Below, piece after piece: positions 34,301 to 44,700 of a stretch of 64,000 bases of DNA. Within the stretch, counting starts at the first letter, position 1. Each line of letters begins with the position of its first letter. Origin of the DNA: Mytilus californianus (lineage: Eukaryota; Mollusca; Bivalvia; Mytilida; Mytilidae); the NCBI RefSeq assembly GCF_021869535.1, contig NW_026262679.1, forward strand, positions 83,883,143-83,947,142, given 5' to 3'. Under the pieces are notes generated by a model. It saw only the letters and a program-made list of their open reading frames with translations, was not told the origin of the DNA and made no database searches. The position numbers and the translations under genes were made by a program.

Positions 34301-37300
34301 TGTAGATGGTTCATGCTGTGTTAGATTATGGTGGGAAGAAATCCAGAGGAAGTGATTTGTTTGGTAACCAGGATATTGTTTCTATAACCAAGAAATTTCT
34401 TAAAGGTGTTAAGGTAAATCACCTTGGTATTAGAAAAACATTTGTAATATAAGAAAAAGACTATTTAATAATTCAAGGCAACACATTTTGTATATCTAAT
34501 ATAAATATTATTATTCTGAAAATTTCACAGTGAATTGTTTTGTGGTAATTACAATGCAATAAAGTATTAGTATTAGCAGACATTCAAATTTATGAACATA
34601 TTTTTTTTTCTTATAAAGCTTGTATTAATATAATAAAGCAAGCTTTTTATAGAATTTTAGAACAAAGGGATTAATCTTTTAGAGCTACATTAAAGAAATG
34701 AGAATCTGCCAGCCTAGCATATATCTTATAGAACTGAATGATCCAAAAAGATTTTACACCCCAGACAAAGAACACAATGACATATAACATTTACTTGAAA
34801 AAAACCTTTCTTTTCCTTTCTTTTATAGACCAGTGTGTAAATACAAATCATCTACTTGTTATGACAAAATCCTTAAAAGCCGGATCTGCTTACCCTTCCG
34901 GAGCACCTGAGATCACCCCCAATTTTTGGTGGGGTTGTGTTGCTCAGACTTTTGTTTTCTATGTTGTGTTTTGTGTACTGTTGGACTTTTTTTTTAACCA
35001 TGGCGTTGTCAGTTTATTTTCGACGTATGAGTTTGAATGTCCCTTTGGTATCTTTCGCCTCTCTTTTATAACATAAGATTGTTTTTTGTGTAAATACTAT
35101 ATCGGATTTAAATAAAGATGAATAGAGGGTGGTATCAGAACATTAATTTTATGCATGGAACTGTGATATAATGGTATGTTGTACTTCTGTCAAATTTTCA
35201 AAAAAAGCAGTGAATTTCAACACACCCCTTTTCCTGTTTTACAAACAATAACATTACTTTATTTTGACATTCTTTAAGGATATATTAACCTCAAAGAATA
35301 AAGTGCACTCTTTAAAAAATCTTGTACCATTTTGCAGGGTGTGGAGAATGTTTATACACAACATAAACCTTTGTTATACAGCTTGTTAGACCAATTGATA
35401 AAGGGCAAACTAAAAGAAGGAGCTTATCCCTACTTAGGAGTCAGTCAGTTGAAAGACAGGTAAAATTTTTCTCTTTATATAATAAACTTTTAATGACTTA
35501 ATCTGTATTGAAATAAGAAAAATTAAACATTTGTTAGAATGAAACAATATGCAGGACAAGATTTCATATATATATAATACAGAAAATTATCAATTAAGGA
35601 TAAATTAAGATTATTTAATTTGGAAAGGAGAAGGTTCGATTTACGGTCAAGATGGCTTAAAATCGTAAGTATTTCAAAATGTCTCCAATGTACAGAATTT
35701 AAAGTAATATGAAACTTCAAATTTAAAAAGAAAGCGTGTACACTCTTGTATCACCAATGCCTTGGACAAATTTGAAAATCAGTGCTGATCAACTGGGTCA
35801 GAATGCACAATTCAATTCTGGTAGATTTATCTTCCATTTCTCAGTCCATATCATAAGCTTGGATATGTATGATGGTTCATTTCAAAGCTTCAACATTTTT
35901 ACAGATGTGGTTAAATTTTATTAGTAGGAAGTGAGATTTAATTCTTCGCAAATTGAGAAACCTTGAAAAAAAACCAAAGTCAAAATTTTAATTCAATTTC
36001 AGACCACAAGATATAATTGTATTTGTAATTGGTGGAACAACCTTTGAAGAAGCCTTAGCTATACATACTCTTAACAGAAGTAGTCCAGGGATTCGTATCA
36101 TAATTGGAGGCACAACTGTTCATAATTTCAAAAAGTAAAATATTAGTAATAATTCAGGTTACTATCACCTCTTTGGATTGATGCTCTCGTTAGTTTTTTT
36201 GTTTTTCCGAGGTTAAAAGGCAGATTATAGACAACTTAATGGCAAATCATAGAACCTAACAGAATAGTGTGTAAAAGCAATTTTTTTCATTTCACATTAT
36301 ATGACATCTTGAATGGCAAAATTGAGCATTATCCTTACCTATTGATAAAGTACGTTTTATTCATTGTCGAGCCTTCGACTTTTGTCGAAAAAGCGAGACA
36401 TAGCGATCCTACATTCCGTCGGCGTCGTCGTCGGCGGCGGCGTCCACAAATATTCACTCTGTGGTTAAAGTTTTTGAAATTTTAATAACTTTCTTAAACT
36501 ATCCTGGATTTCTACCAAACTTGGACAGAAGCTTGTTTATGATCATAAGATTATATTCTAAAGTAAATTTTGTAAAAAAAAATTCCATTTTTTCCGTATT
36601 TTACTGATAAATGGACTTAGTTTTTCTGCCAGGAAACATTACATTCACTCTGTGGTTAAAGTTTTTGAAATTTTAACAACTTTCTTAAACTATCCTGGAT
36701 TTTTCCAAACTTGGACAGAAGCTTGTTTATGATCATAAGATTATATTCAAAAGCAAATTTTGTAAAAAAAAAATTCCATTTTTTCCGTATTTTACTTATA
36801 AATGGACTTAGTTTTTCTGTCAGGAAACATTACATTCACTCTGTGGTTAAAGTTTTTGAAATTTTGATAACTTTCTTAAACTATCCTGGATTTCTACCAA
36901 ACTTGGAAAGAAGCTTGTTTATGATCATAAGATAGAATCCAGAAGTAAATTTTGTAAAAAAAAAAATCCATTTTTTCCATATTTTACTTATAAATGGACT
37001 TAGTTTTTCTGCCAGTTAACATTACATTCACTCTGTGGTTAAAGTTTTTGAAATTTTAACAACTTTCTTAAACTATCCTGGATTTCTACCAAACTTAGAC
37101 AGAAGCTTGTTTATGATCATAAGATTATATTCAAAAGCAAATTTTGTAAAAAAAAAAAATCCATTTTTTCTGTATTTTACTTATAAATGGACTTAGTTTT
37201 TCTGCCAGGAAACATTACATTCACTCTGTGGTTAAAGTTTTTGAAATTTTGATAACTTTCTTAAACTATCCTCGATTTCTACCAAACTTGGAAAGAAGCT

Positions 37301-38131
37301 TGTTTATGATCATAAGATTATATTCTAAAGTAAATTTTGTAAAAAAAAATTCCATTTTTTCCATATTTTACTTATAAATGGACTTAGTTTTTCTGCCAGT
37401 TAACATTACATTCACTCTGTGGTTAAAGTTTTTAAAATTTTAACAACTTTCTTAAACTATCCTGGATTTGTACCACACTTGGACAGAATCTTGTTTATGA
37501 TCAAAAGCTAGTATCTAGAAGGAAATTTTGATAAAATTTTGTTCCATTTTTTCCGTATTTTACTTATAAATGGACTTAGTTTTTCTTCCAGTCAACATTA
37601 CATACAGTCTGCAGTTTAAGTTTTTAAAACATTTATTAGATTCATAAATAATCCTGGATTTTTACCAAACTTGGACAGAAGCTACTTACAATCAAAAGAT
37701 AGTATAGAGAGGAATATTTTTATTTTTTTTTTCTCATTTTTGTTGAGCCTGCGATTAACAGCAAAAGTAGGCGAGACACTGGGTTCCGCGGAACCCTTAC
37801 GAATTTTTTTAGAAACTGATCGCAATTTCCTTTGTAGAAAGATTCTTTTCTTGAAATGATCTTTTAACAATTTAAAAGTGTATAGAAAACAACATTATAT
37901 AGAATCGTTTTGTGATAAGATGTACATACTTTTGTCATGTTTTGAAATGTAGATACACAACCTGTCTGAGTAACAGAAAGTACTATTGCACATAAATGTG
38001 GCATAATGGTGTGATATCTGTTGATATGTTGTTTCATTTCCTTATGTATTTTCAGTTTTCTTGATGAAGTAGCACAGGGTGTTCAAGGTCAGAGTTCAAG
38101 TAATGTAGGACCAAGATACCACAGAAGATGA
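19348..38131 (+). CDS. VPS45: VPS45, Sec1/Munc18-family vesicle fusion regulator, complete (14 exons, 565 aa)
   Basis: SM protein that binds syntaxin-type SNAREs (Tlg2/syntaxin-16 class) and promotes fusion at endosomes and the trans-Golgi. Exons: 19348-19440, 21981-22176, 23134-23213, 24046-24114, 24928-25065, 26911-27021, 27781-27915, 32075-32185, 32621-32788, 33607-33765, 34306-34413, 35338-35459, 36003-36134, 38056-38131. Each has AG/GT borders and phases agree; the sum is 1,698 nt. It begins [20 protein letters not shown], almost the animal consensus; other clear stretches are [85 protein letters not shown] and IGGTTVHNF. Length matches human (570). Introns 1, 5, 7, 9 and 13 carry mobile or repeat insertions. 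ATG chosen because it is the conserved family start. Confidence 0.96.
19516..19607. mobile_element. 92-bp MITE with 19-bp perfect TIRs and 9-bp target duplication
   Basis: Ends TAACCCGAATAATTCAGTC (19516-) and its exact complement GACTGAATTATTCGGGTTA (to 19607). The flanks are identical: ATATGATGG at 19507-19515 and 19608-19616. A 9-bp duplication fits Mutator-like (MULE) elements better than Tc1 or PIF types. The insertion is 67 bp into VPS45 intron 1, close to the donor site. No coding capacity. Confidence 0.85.
20881..21382 (+). mobile_element. Tandem-repeat element, family F3, short copy
   Basis: Left hairpin TGCCCCCGCTGTAGCGGTGG with GGGCA completing the stem (20882-20906). A body of about two and a half units follows, with 'accaaacattatgaaaccta' and 'ccacaaaactaagatcaag'. 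The right end is CAGGGGCATCA (GGGGCAT matching the inverse of the left end), then hairpin GTGTCCACATGTGGACAC (21364-21381). In VPS45 intron 1. A longer copy is at 25314-26854. Confidence 0.65.
23450..23620. repeat. MITE-like dispersed fragment in VPS45 intron 3
   Basis: 'gccaaaaccatgtaatcaaa', 'tatccaagaaaatagaaatt' and 'ccctacaaaaacaaatgaat' 'tcacagtatatag' match the right half of the element at 28385-28600 ('caaaaccacgaaattagata', 'cctacaaaaataaatgaata' 'catagtatac'). Terminal structure incomplete here. Confidence 0.45.
25314..26854 (+). mobile_element. Tandem-repeat element, family F3, long copy interrupted by a SINE
   Basis: Repeated units with 'caaatgttatgaaacttata', 'cacaatgct' and 'gttatgcccctttacaaatg', spacing about 160-205 bp. 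The right end is identical in form to the 20881 copy: CGGGGGCATCATC plus GTGTCCACATGTGGACAC. The left hairpin is missing, so the copy is 5' truncated or rearranged. Occupies most of VPS45 intron 5. A tRNA-SINE is inserted at 26378-26636. Confidence 0.65.
26378..26636 (+). mobile_element. tRNA-derived SINE with target duplication
   Basis: Head GGCCTCGGTGGCCGAGTGGT contains an A-box-like TGGCCGAGTGG. A B-box-like GAGTTTGAACCCC follows at about 26448. The body holds 'ggttttctccgggcactacg' and 'aaaagtggcgttaaaacacc', and the tail is a run of 'aacaatcaatcaat'. Flanks ACAAATAGAA (before) and ACAAATTAGAA (after) are near-identical and look like the target duplication. Inserted into an F3 tandem unit. 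Confidence 0.85.
27681..27784 (+). repeat. 58-bp tandem duplication containing the intron 6 splice acceptor
   Basis: 'tgtaatgagttttatagtac' (27681) and 'tgtaatgagttatatagtac' (27739) begin two near-identical 58-bp units, each ending 'gacattgttattatag|tgga'. The second acceptor is the VPS45 exon 7 border (27780/27781). The first (AG 27721-27722) is a ready-made decoy that would add 58 nt and an in-frame TAA. Confidence 0.85.
27916..28290. other. GC-richer anonymous block after VPS45 exon 7
   Basis: The open frame of exon 7 continues 76 codons past the donor into sequence of higher GC than the surroundings ('cgctcccgacatgtgtaact', 'cactccgaggcgggtgggga'). At 28190-28265 there is an imperfect hairpin ('gtagggt' against 'accctac' with flanking complementarity), suggesting a MITE end. 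I do not recognise the block; the conserved GTAAGT donor argues that it is intronic. Confidence 0.35.
28385..28600. mobile_element. MITE-like element in VPS45 intron 7
   Basis: Starts 'ttactgtggattcattatta' with 'aaccaattttcatggataca' and ends 'cctacaaaaataaatgaata' 'catagtatac'. The two halves are loosely complementary. Related fragments lie at 17445, 23450 and 25290. Boundaries approximate. Confidence 0.45.
29566..31190 (+). mobile_element. Tandem-repeat element, family F2, copy 1 (1.6 kb)
   Basis: Left end: ATACGACCGCAAAA then TTTTGTGGTCGTAT, a hairpin at 29571-29600, followed by GTCGTCGTCGTCC-type trinucleotides. The tandem units then alternate about 150 and 162 bp: 'caagcatttytctagttt' anchors at 29976, 30126, 30288, 30438, 30599 and 30761. 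Unique 3' DNA ends with GCGGTCGTATCA (inverse of the left motif, 31159-31169) and a hairpin GCTGCGCCCAGCGGAGC (one mismatch). A second copy is at 50075-52462. In VPS45 intron 7. No protein-coding frame. Confidence 0.75.
31371..31512. mobile_element. 142-bp hairpin MITE in VPS45 intron 7
   Basis: Left arm 'gtctaaaatggaagtggcca' + 'catttgtgttcagtct' is inverted at 31468-31512 ('agactgaacacgaatgcggc' + 'cacttacattttagac'), leaving a loop of about 50 bp. Few mismatches. No obvious target duplication. Confidence 0.7.
32811..33004. mobile_element. TA-flanked MITE, copy 2, in VPS45 intron 9
   Basis: CTATAAATTCAGAAATTATT at the left and 'caataatttctaaatttacag' at the right, flanked by TA on each side (32809-32810, 33005-33006). 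Same family as 13151-13357. It starts just 22 bp after the exon 9 donor. Confidence 0.75.
34184..34228 (+). other. Candidate 45-bp cassette exon of VPS45
   Basis: Preceded by a pyrimidine-rich stretch and TAG (34181-34183) and followed by GTAACA. It is 45 nt long, phase 0 on both sides, without stop, encoding [15 protein letters not shown]. It lies between exon 10 and exon 11. Skipping it gives the family-standard junction (RLRM to [10 protein letters not shown]), so inclusion would add 15 charged residues. Purely predicted. Confidence 0.4.
34868..35075 (+). repeat. Dispersed repeat R3 in VPS45 intron 11
   Basis: 'ggatctgcttacccttccgg', 'ttttggtggggttgtgttgc', 'aaccatggcgttgtcagttt' and 'cctttggtatctttcgcctc' match the R3 copies at 54936-55185 and 55985-56140 and the inverted fragment at 18590. 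Non-coding despite an open frame of about 110 codons. Confidence 0.65.
36363..37800 (+). mobile_element. Tandem-repeat element, family F4 (1.4 kb)
   Basis: Left end 'attgtcgagccttcgacttt' + 'tgtcgaaaaagcgagacata', then GGCGTCGTCGTCGGCGGCGG. Seven units of about 191-192 bp follow, anchored by 'cattcactctgtggttaaag' at 36452, 36643, 36834, 37026, 37219 and 37410 and a diverged one near 37602. The right end 'gttgagcctgcgattaacag' + 'gtaggcgagacact' resembles the left end in direct orientation and precedes a perfect hairpin GGGTTCCGCGGAACCC (37781-37796). In VPS45 intron 13. The 'aataac/aacaac' alternation hints at a dimeric higher-order unit. Confidence 0.7.
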
Positions 38132-38959
38132 ATTAACTACAACGGTTCATGTTCATCATTTACAATATAGTTAAAGTTCAGGAACAAAATCAGATGTTAT
38201 AAAATAGTTTATAATGGCATCATTGAATATTATAAAAGTATTTATGATAATCAGGGGATGTTCAAGTTAACACTTGAAATCACTTGCAACCTTTTGTGAT
38301 GATTGCAGTAAAATTGTTAGATGATATGTCTGCTATTTAATAGAAATAACTTTGTTATGTACTAAAATACCTTATATTTGATATCTAAATTTAGGTCTAG
38401 GACAAATGGACCGTAAAATGTAAGTGCTGCATAGATCTTGTAAGAGCATTTTCTAAGAGATAAAATTTTTCTACAAGTATAACCTCAAGAAGATATACTA
38501 TTAAAATGGATGCAGGACAAAAGTAGGGTTGTAGTTATTTAGTATCAATATTTATTATAAATAATAAGTAGTGCATTACTGTTGGAATTTCTAATTTCCT
38601 TTGAAACTATATAAAGTAATCAGTTGATGTAAAAGGAAAAGTATGAAGTACTATTATTGATTTGATTTGATATTAAAAATATCCAGAAGGTCATCAAGGT
38701 TTAAGCATACTTTTACTTTACAACAAAATAAGATGGAGTGGCAGGATTACAAATAACTGATCATTCCAAATAATTTTATTTATGATTTTTGTTTATACAT
38801 AAAAGTATTTACAATGAACAATAATTTATTTGTGAAATGTTTTTGTTTAATTATTCATTGTTACCTTGTGCATGTTTAAATAGATAGTGTGTGAGTGCTG
38901 TTGAATGAGTTTGTATGTTAAGCAAGGGATGGTGCAATAATTGTCTGTTATAAAAATTC

Positions 38960-38965
38960 AATAAA
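38960..38965 (+). promoter_or_regulatory. Poly(A) signal AATAAA, probable VPS45 3' end
   Basis: AATAAA about 830 bp after the VPS45 stop, within AT-rich sequence. No earlier canonical AATAAA was noticed downstream of the stop, which makes this the likely 3' end signal. Confidence 0.55.
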
Positions 38966-38969
38966 TATA

Positions 38970-40030
38970 TTTAAAATCTATGATTATATTGATTATTTGG
39001 CCATGATAATCTCTGTGTACAATATTGATGGAAAACTATTATTAAAACTGAATGAGATGAGACCAACCACGATGGAAATAAAAGCATATGAGAGAGTGCA
39101 CATAAAACATGATCACATATTTGTTTACAGATAAAATTTTAATCTACAATTGATGTACATTTATGGCTTTCTACAGCGTGCCAAGTTTCACACAATTTGG
39201 AATTGCAAAAAAAGTGCTAAAGATTATATATAATCTAGAAGATGTTTTTCTTTAATGGTTTTTCCCTTCAATGTACTCTTGATACCTATCTATAACACAC
39301 ACCATTTAATAATTGCTGGAATAGATTGCATATGTCAAAAAGGAATTAGTTTGCCTTCAAAGTATATGTATGAAGTTAAAAATCCATGGCAAATATCATT
39401 AAAAGTCAAAGACTTTTTGTTGGTTCAACTGTACAACAAAAAAATGTCTAATAATCACAAACAAAACTGTAACTGGTCAACTTTGCTATGGAGTTGCAAT
39501 CATGATATTTGGTATTAGGATGTAGTTAGGTGAAATTATTTAAATCTAGAATTTAAAATTGATACTATAAGTCAAAAAAGCATTAGTAAAGGAACAAAAT
39601 AAGCTAAATATATTGATAAATTATGGAGCTCCTTTTCGAGATATTTAATTTTTTTTAAATGGCGGGAAAAGGCTGACTCGGACTTTAACTTATATTTGCA
39701 TTGGTATTATTTGGGTCTCAAATCAAAAGAAAAGAAATCTAGAATCTGCTTAAATTTTAGTTAATGACATTTTATGAGCTATTGAAGTCTTATATGAAAA
39801 GAAAAATGGGTGTTATGGGGCAAAATATTTTACCCTGTATTGTAGGAAATAAAACCAAGGAGTCCGAATATCTGACAAAAATTCCTAAACCTGACCTAAG
39901 TACATTCTTAATTACAAAATTTATCACAGTTATTTTTGCACACATGAGGTTCTGAATTTTTTAGTTTTGTGATTGAATCACTAGACATAATGTTTCTGTG
40001 GTTAAATATGTTATCTTGTTGGTGCTATAT
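38970..40030. other. Intergenic, no gene recognised
   Basis: AT-rich DNA after VPS45 with several frames of 60-90 codons of low complexity. None shows a domain, a signal peptide with sensible continuation, or splice-linked neighbours. Confidence 0.45.
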
Positions 40031-40034
40031 ACAT

Positions 40035-40910
40035 TGTCATACATATTTGTTGTCCGTCATCGCCAGTTTACTTTTAAAAAAGATCATCTCCTCTGAAACT
40101 ACTAGGCCATATTTAACCAAACTTGGCCACAATCATCAATGGGGATATATTTAAAAAAATTGTCCAATGATCCAGCTTGGCGGCTAGAAATAGAACATAG
40201 GAGTAAAATACAATTTTTGAGTATTATCTTGAAAATTGCTATAGATATAAAAATTTGACTATGAGATCTACATAATGTCTATTGACATCAAAACTGTCAG
40301 ATAACTTCTTGTATGAGTTATTGCATCTAAACATTGAATTTTTCTAATTTTATATATTTTTGCCCATTATTTCAAAAATTATAATAGATGGATAGAAACT
40401 TTACTTGGCAAAAATGATCAACAAGACAAGATCTACTAGTACATGTAAGTCAACATGACTGAAATCCTTAGTCTACTTCTTATTTAAGTTATTGCCCTGT
40501 AATGACAATTCACCCCCTTTTTTTACATTTTTGCCTTTTATGAAAACAATAATAGGTAGATAGAAACTTTAAATAGAAAAAATGATCAGCAAGACAAGAT
40601 CAACAAATAAATTAGAAAGGCTGAAATCCTCAGTCAATCTCCTTATTGGAGTTATTGTCCTTTAATGATAATTTTCACCATTTCTTTTGCATTTTTGCAT
40701 GTTATCTTGATAATAATAAACTGTAAAAGATAAATAGAAAAATATTAAAAGGAAAAAACATCAACAGGATAAGATCTACAAATACTTCAACATGACTGAA
40801 ATTTTTAGTCAACTCTTAATAGAGTTATTCCCATTTAATGATGTTTTTTACAAAAAAAATGGCCATTGTTAAAGGTGCAGGTTAGGGACACATGCTCTTT
40901 AGAACCTATA
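40035..40910 (+). mobile_element. Degenerate tandem-repeat element, F1-like ends
   Basis: The left part 'ttgtccgtcatcgccagttt' and 'catctcctctgaaactacta' is a decayed version of the F1 left flank. Units of about 169-173 bp are anchored by 'caagacaagatctac'-type words at about 40420, 40589 and 40762. The right end 'ggtgcaggttagggacacat' + 'gctctttagaacctatag' corresponds to F1's 'caggtgagcgacacaggctc' + 'ttgagagcctctag'. So the same end family carries a different internal repeat than the 9149 copy. Confidence 0.55.
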
Positions 40911-41349
40911 GTTACAATTGGTACACTTAGAATAGAAGGAGGACAAACAAAAGAAAACATAACTAGAATTGTTAATCAACAAAACAAAGTCATTTTATTA
41001 TTTCATAACTATATAGAGTATTTATAAACAATTATTTTTACATAATAAAATTTTATATTCTGACATAATAAATGCAGGAAAATTTCAATAGGTAAGCAGT
41101 TAGAGGTGAGTGATAGTAACTTCATCCATTAGAAATTATATATAAGATTCAATATAAACGATGACAAGTCCATATCAAAATAAGTGAGGTGGGGTAAATT
41201 AGGAAGATGACAGATTTTTTAAGATCATTTTCAAACAAATGTTGACTGAAGGAAAAGATGGCAGTAATAGTGGCACTTGGTTTTGATTGAAACCCTACGA
41301 AAATAAACAGGTTTATCTGCTCTGAAAGATTCAGAAGTTGTGATTTCTA

Positions 41350-41565
41350 TGAGGGTCTGGATGGGAGATCCTTCAAATCTATATTCTTTAATTTTTTAAG
41401 CCATTTTTCTCTATTCTCTATAGATTTTGCCTATTATTATCTAATCTTCATATTTTAGCACCCCATAATCAACCTATTTTTTTTAGGGGTTTATTTTTCT
41501 CTATTCTTTATTTTTTGTCCATTATTCAATATAATTCTGTAAACCCTATCCAAACCCTTTGCCTA
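41350..41565 (+). repeat. Dispersed repeat R5 copy
   Basis: GAGGGTCTGGATGGGAGATC head followed by 'ttctctattctctatagatt' and 'ttattttttgtccattattc' words and ending 'tgtaaaccctatccaaaccc'. Lies about 235 bp before the NDUFA13 start codon, so it may sit in or near that promoter. Confidence 0.6.
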
Positions 41566-41799
41566 TAATGCCTTTTTAATGGTCTCATTTAGGACAGTGG
41601 GTCACTTCATAGATCTCTAGGAGATTCACTTATAGCCTTTGGTTTAGAAAAAAATTATTTGATAAAACTAATAGTAACTGAGTGGCCTGCTTCAATTTTA
41701 CACGGATTTAAACCTTTCTCAGTCCGAAATTGGTTCTTATATTATAAACCTGCCTTGAGTTATCTCCCTTGCGACCTCCAAATTTTGGGGAATCCGAGG

Positions 41800-44700
41800 A
41801 TGTCGAGGATCGGGTACACTCAAGATATGCCCCCGCCTGGGGGGTACAGGCCTATACAATATGAAAAGATAATGCCTAAGCAAGGAAATGGTACTATTCT
41901 ATACTTTAATGTAATCATGGCAATCGGGTATCCATGTCTAGCCTGGGTAACTAACCGGTTAGCAAACACTAAACTGATCAACCAAATTATTATCTAATAC
42001 ACCTTATCGCTATTCCCGCTTGACCCGAGAATCTGTCCCGCTTGAACTTTTGACGTCATACAACAATCACTTTTCCATTATGGCGTCAGATATTTTCTAT
42101 TATGACGTCAAAATTTTACGGGAACTTTTGTGATGTCCAGTAATGGCGGACAAATAGCGATAAGGTGTATTGTATCATGTCAAACATGGGATCCTGATTC
42201 ACCGTTTGGCAATACATTGCGAAACAAATATTTATCCCTGATCACAGGCTAGTCCATTAGATACTTCCTTTCCCAGGTTTTGATAGTTATCAAATTGACA
42301 AAAGTGAAAAGAACAATGTCAAAAGACCAAACAGACATGCATTAATTCATGTTGTTACTGTTAAATTCGTTAATAAGCCGTGGTACTAAATTAGTCCAAA
42401 TAATTATGACGTCTTGGAAGGCTATTCATAATTATTTTGACTATGTAATAATACATGTATGATTATGACTATGAGGGAGATGCTACGGTACCTGATATAG
42501 ACTTCTTAAATGTGCTGGATCATTAGACAAGTCCACCAATAATGTTGTCAGTTAGCTGCAGAACCATACTGTGGTCGGCAAATTGTCAAAAAATATCATA
42601 AGGACCTATGAGCTATGGTTCCACAGCTAGTTGTTAGTCAGAAAAATTTTAGCCTTGTATCCTGGCTCACTGTGCAGTAATTCTGTCCTGTTTAGCGCTG
42701 AAAAGTGGTTATGTGGATTGTATTAGCCTAGCTGTACTGACATGAACAGGAGGTTTGGCAAGGATGTCAGGATAGACAAATATTGGCAACTCAATGGTCC
42801 AAGTGTTCAGTATTTAAACAAATATGTGTTATCCCCTATTTAGCTGCCAAAATCAAAATAAATAAATAAATAAATACAATATTTATAAAGTGCATTATTT
42901 AATAACAACAATTACTCTAAGCACTTCACATTTAAAAATAAATAAAATACAAAATACATAAAACATAAATTACAAAGCACCAACTTACAAGAATCAAACA
43001 AGCATATAAAGATTTATAAAATACTAAAAATGAAAAATGCATGTACCCTAAAATATACAAATCAGTCTAAAACTAATGCAGTCACTTAAAAGTTTATAAA
43101 ATCTGCAAGAAATCCTTAAAAGCAGTTCAAAATAAGTGAGTCTTGAGTTGCTTTTTAAAAACATCTAAAGAATTTACACTCCGCAAGGACGATGGTAAAC
43201 TGTTCCAAAGTGTAGGTGCAGCCTTGTCAAAACGCCTCTCACCGTAGCTTTCGTTCGGAAGTCATATGGAGGATGTAAGAGCATACAAATTCCAACCTGA
43301 GTGATCTGCTGGGTTTGAAAGGCGTAATTAAAACAGAACATATTTAAATATTGTTATTCTCGCAACCTTGAATATGATATAATTTTCCTTTAAAAGTTAA
43401 TGCTTTATTATGTAAAAAAGCACAAAATTCTTTGAAAACAACAATTTTTTGTGTATAGCATATATAGTGATAACAGATTTTCCTCAAATTTTTTTGTGAT
43501 ACTGACAAGACTGTATTTTAGTCAGTCAGATGAATCATTGCAGTTTGTCTACCTAATGTTGGTCAGTCCTTGAATGAATTTGGAGGAGTCATCTAATGAA
43601 CACCTAAGTAGATTTTGCATGTTTGATTGTGTTTATTTTGTCATACTTGTAGGCAATCAGATATACAAGTTTGAGGGAAATTGATGCTACTTAAGAATTC
43701 AGATACAAATTTGTGGGAAATACATATTTGTAGAATGCCTGGGAACCCTTAAAGATGTTTCACTGAAAAAAAGAGAATCTTGAAAAAAGTTTAATTTTGG
43801 CCATGCTGTTGACGGTTTTATCAAGACCATAATATATAGACACTTCTAACGTTTAAGGGAGCATTTTATTGTAATGTTCCAAATGGAATACAAATTAACA
43901 ATGCAAAGGGTCTAAACAAATTTGCTATCGAAACGCTTTTATCTCAGACTCTTAGTTGATCTAGCTATTTCTTCTAGGCCTCATTCTTTTCCTTTGAGAG
44001 TTCCAACAACATAGTGCAGTAAGCAGTGATTGTGACATCCATTAGATCCTATCCAATTCATGTCATGCAATTTATAAATAACATTTTCTCAGATATTCAA
44101 GTTACAAAATGATGTGCATGTGTATAATCATACTTGTCATGCTTGTCAAGAAAACCATTTCATTAAAAATTACACAGTTGTGCATGAAGTAATCTGTTTT
44201 AAAAATAGGTTTAACTATGAAGGTTAGAACAGTATTATGAATATGTTGAATGGTTAAACTACTTACTCAATTAGTAGAATAATCAGATAATAAAAGAAGA
44301 AAGATGGTGCAATAAAAATCAATGCACAAAAGCTCTAAACTCTCAGATACAACAAGCACAACAATGATAAACAATACCATATCAAAGAATGCTCATTGTT
44401 ATCGAAAGAAAGTTCAAATAGAAAATGTTTGCCCTCCTACACTGCAATAACTTTCATATGCACAGCCCGTATCCATGTGCAGAATTTTTTTTGCTGCGTT
44501 GAGGACCCATTGGTGACCTTGGGCTGTTTTCTGCTCTTTGGTTGGGTTGTTGTCTCTTTGACCCATTCCTTGTTTCCATTCTCTATTCTACAGGAAGACA
44601 CTATCTTGTGTGATACACAGACCATCAGAATTTCAAGGCAGACAAAAATGAAGAAAAACTTTTGCCTTATAATAATTTATTTAAACTATAAATTAGCAAT

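Noticed and set aside
41659..41799. N-terminally extended NDUFA13 starting at the upstream in-frame ATG
   Set aside because: Family members start about eight residues before QDMPPPGGY; the extension has no presequence character and would be unusual.
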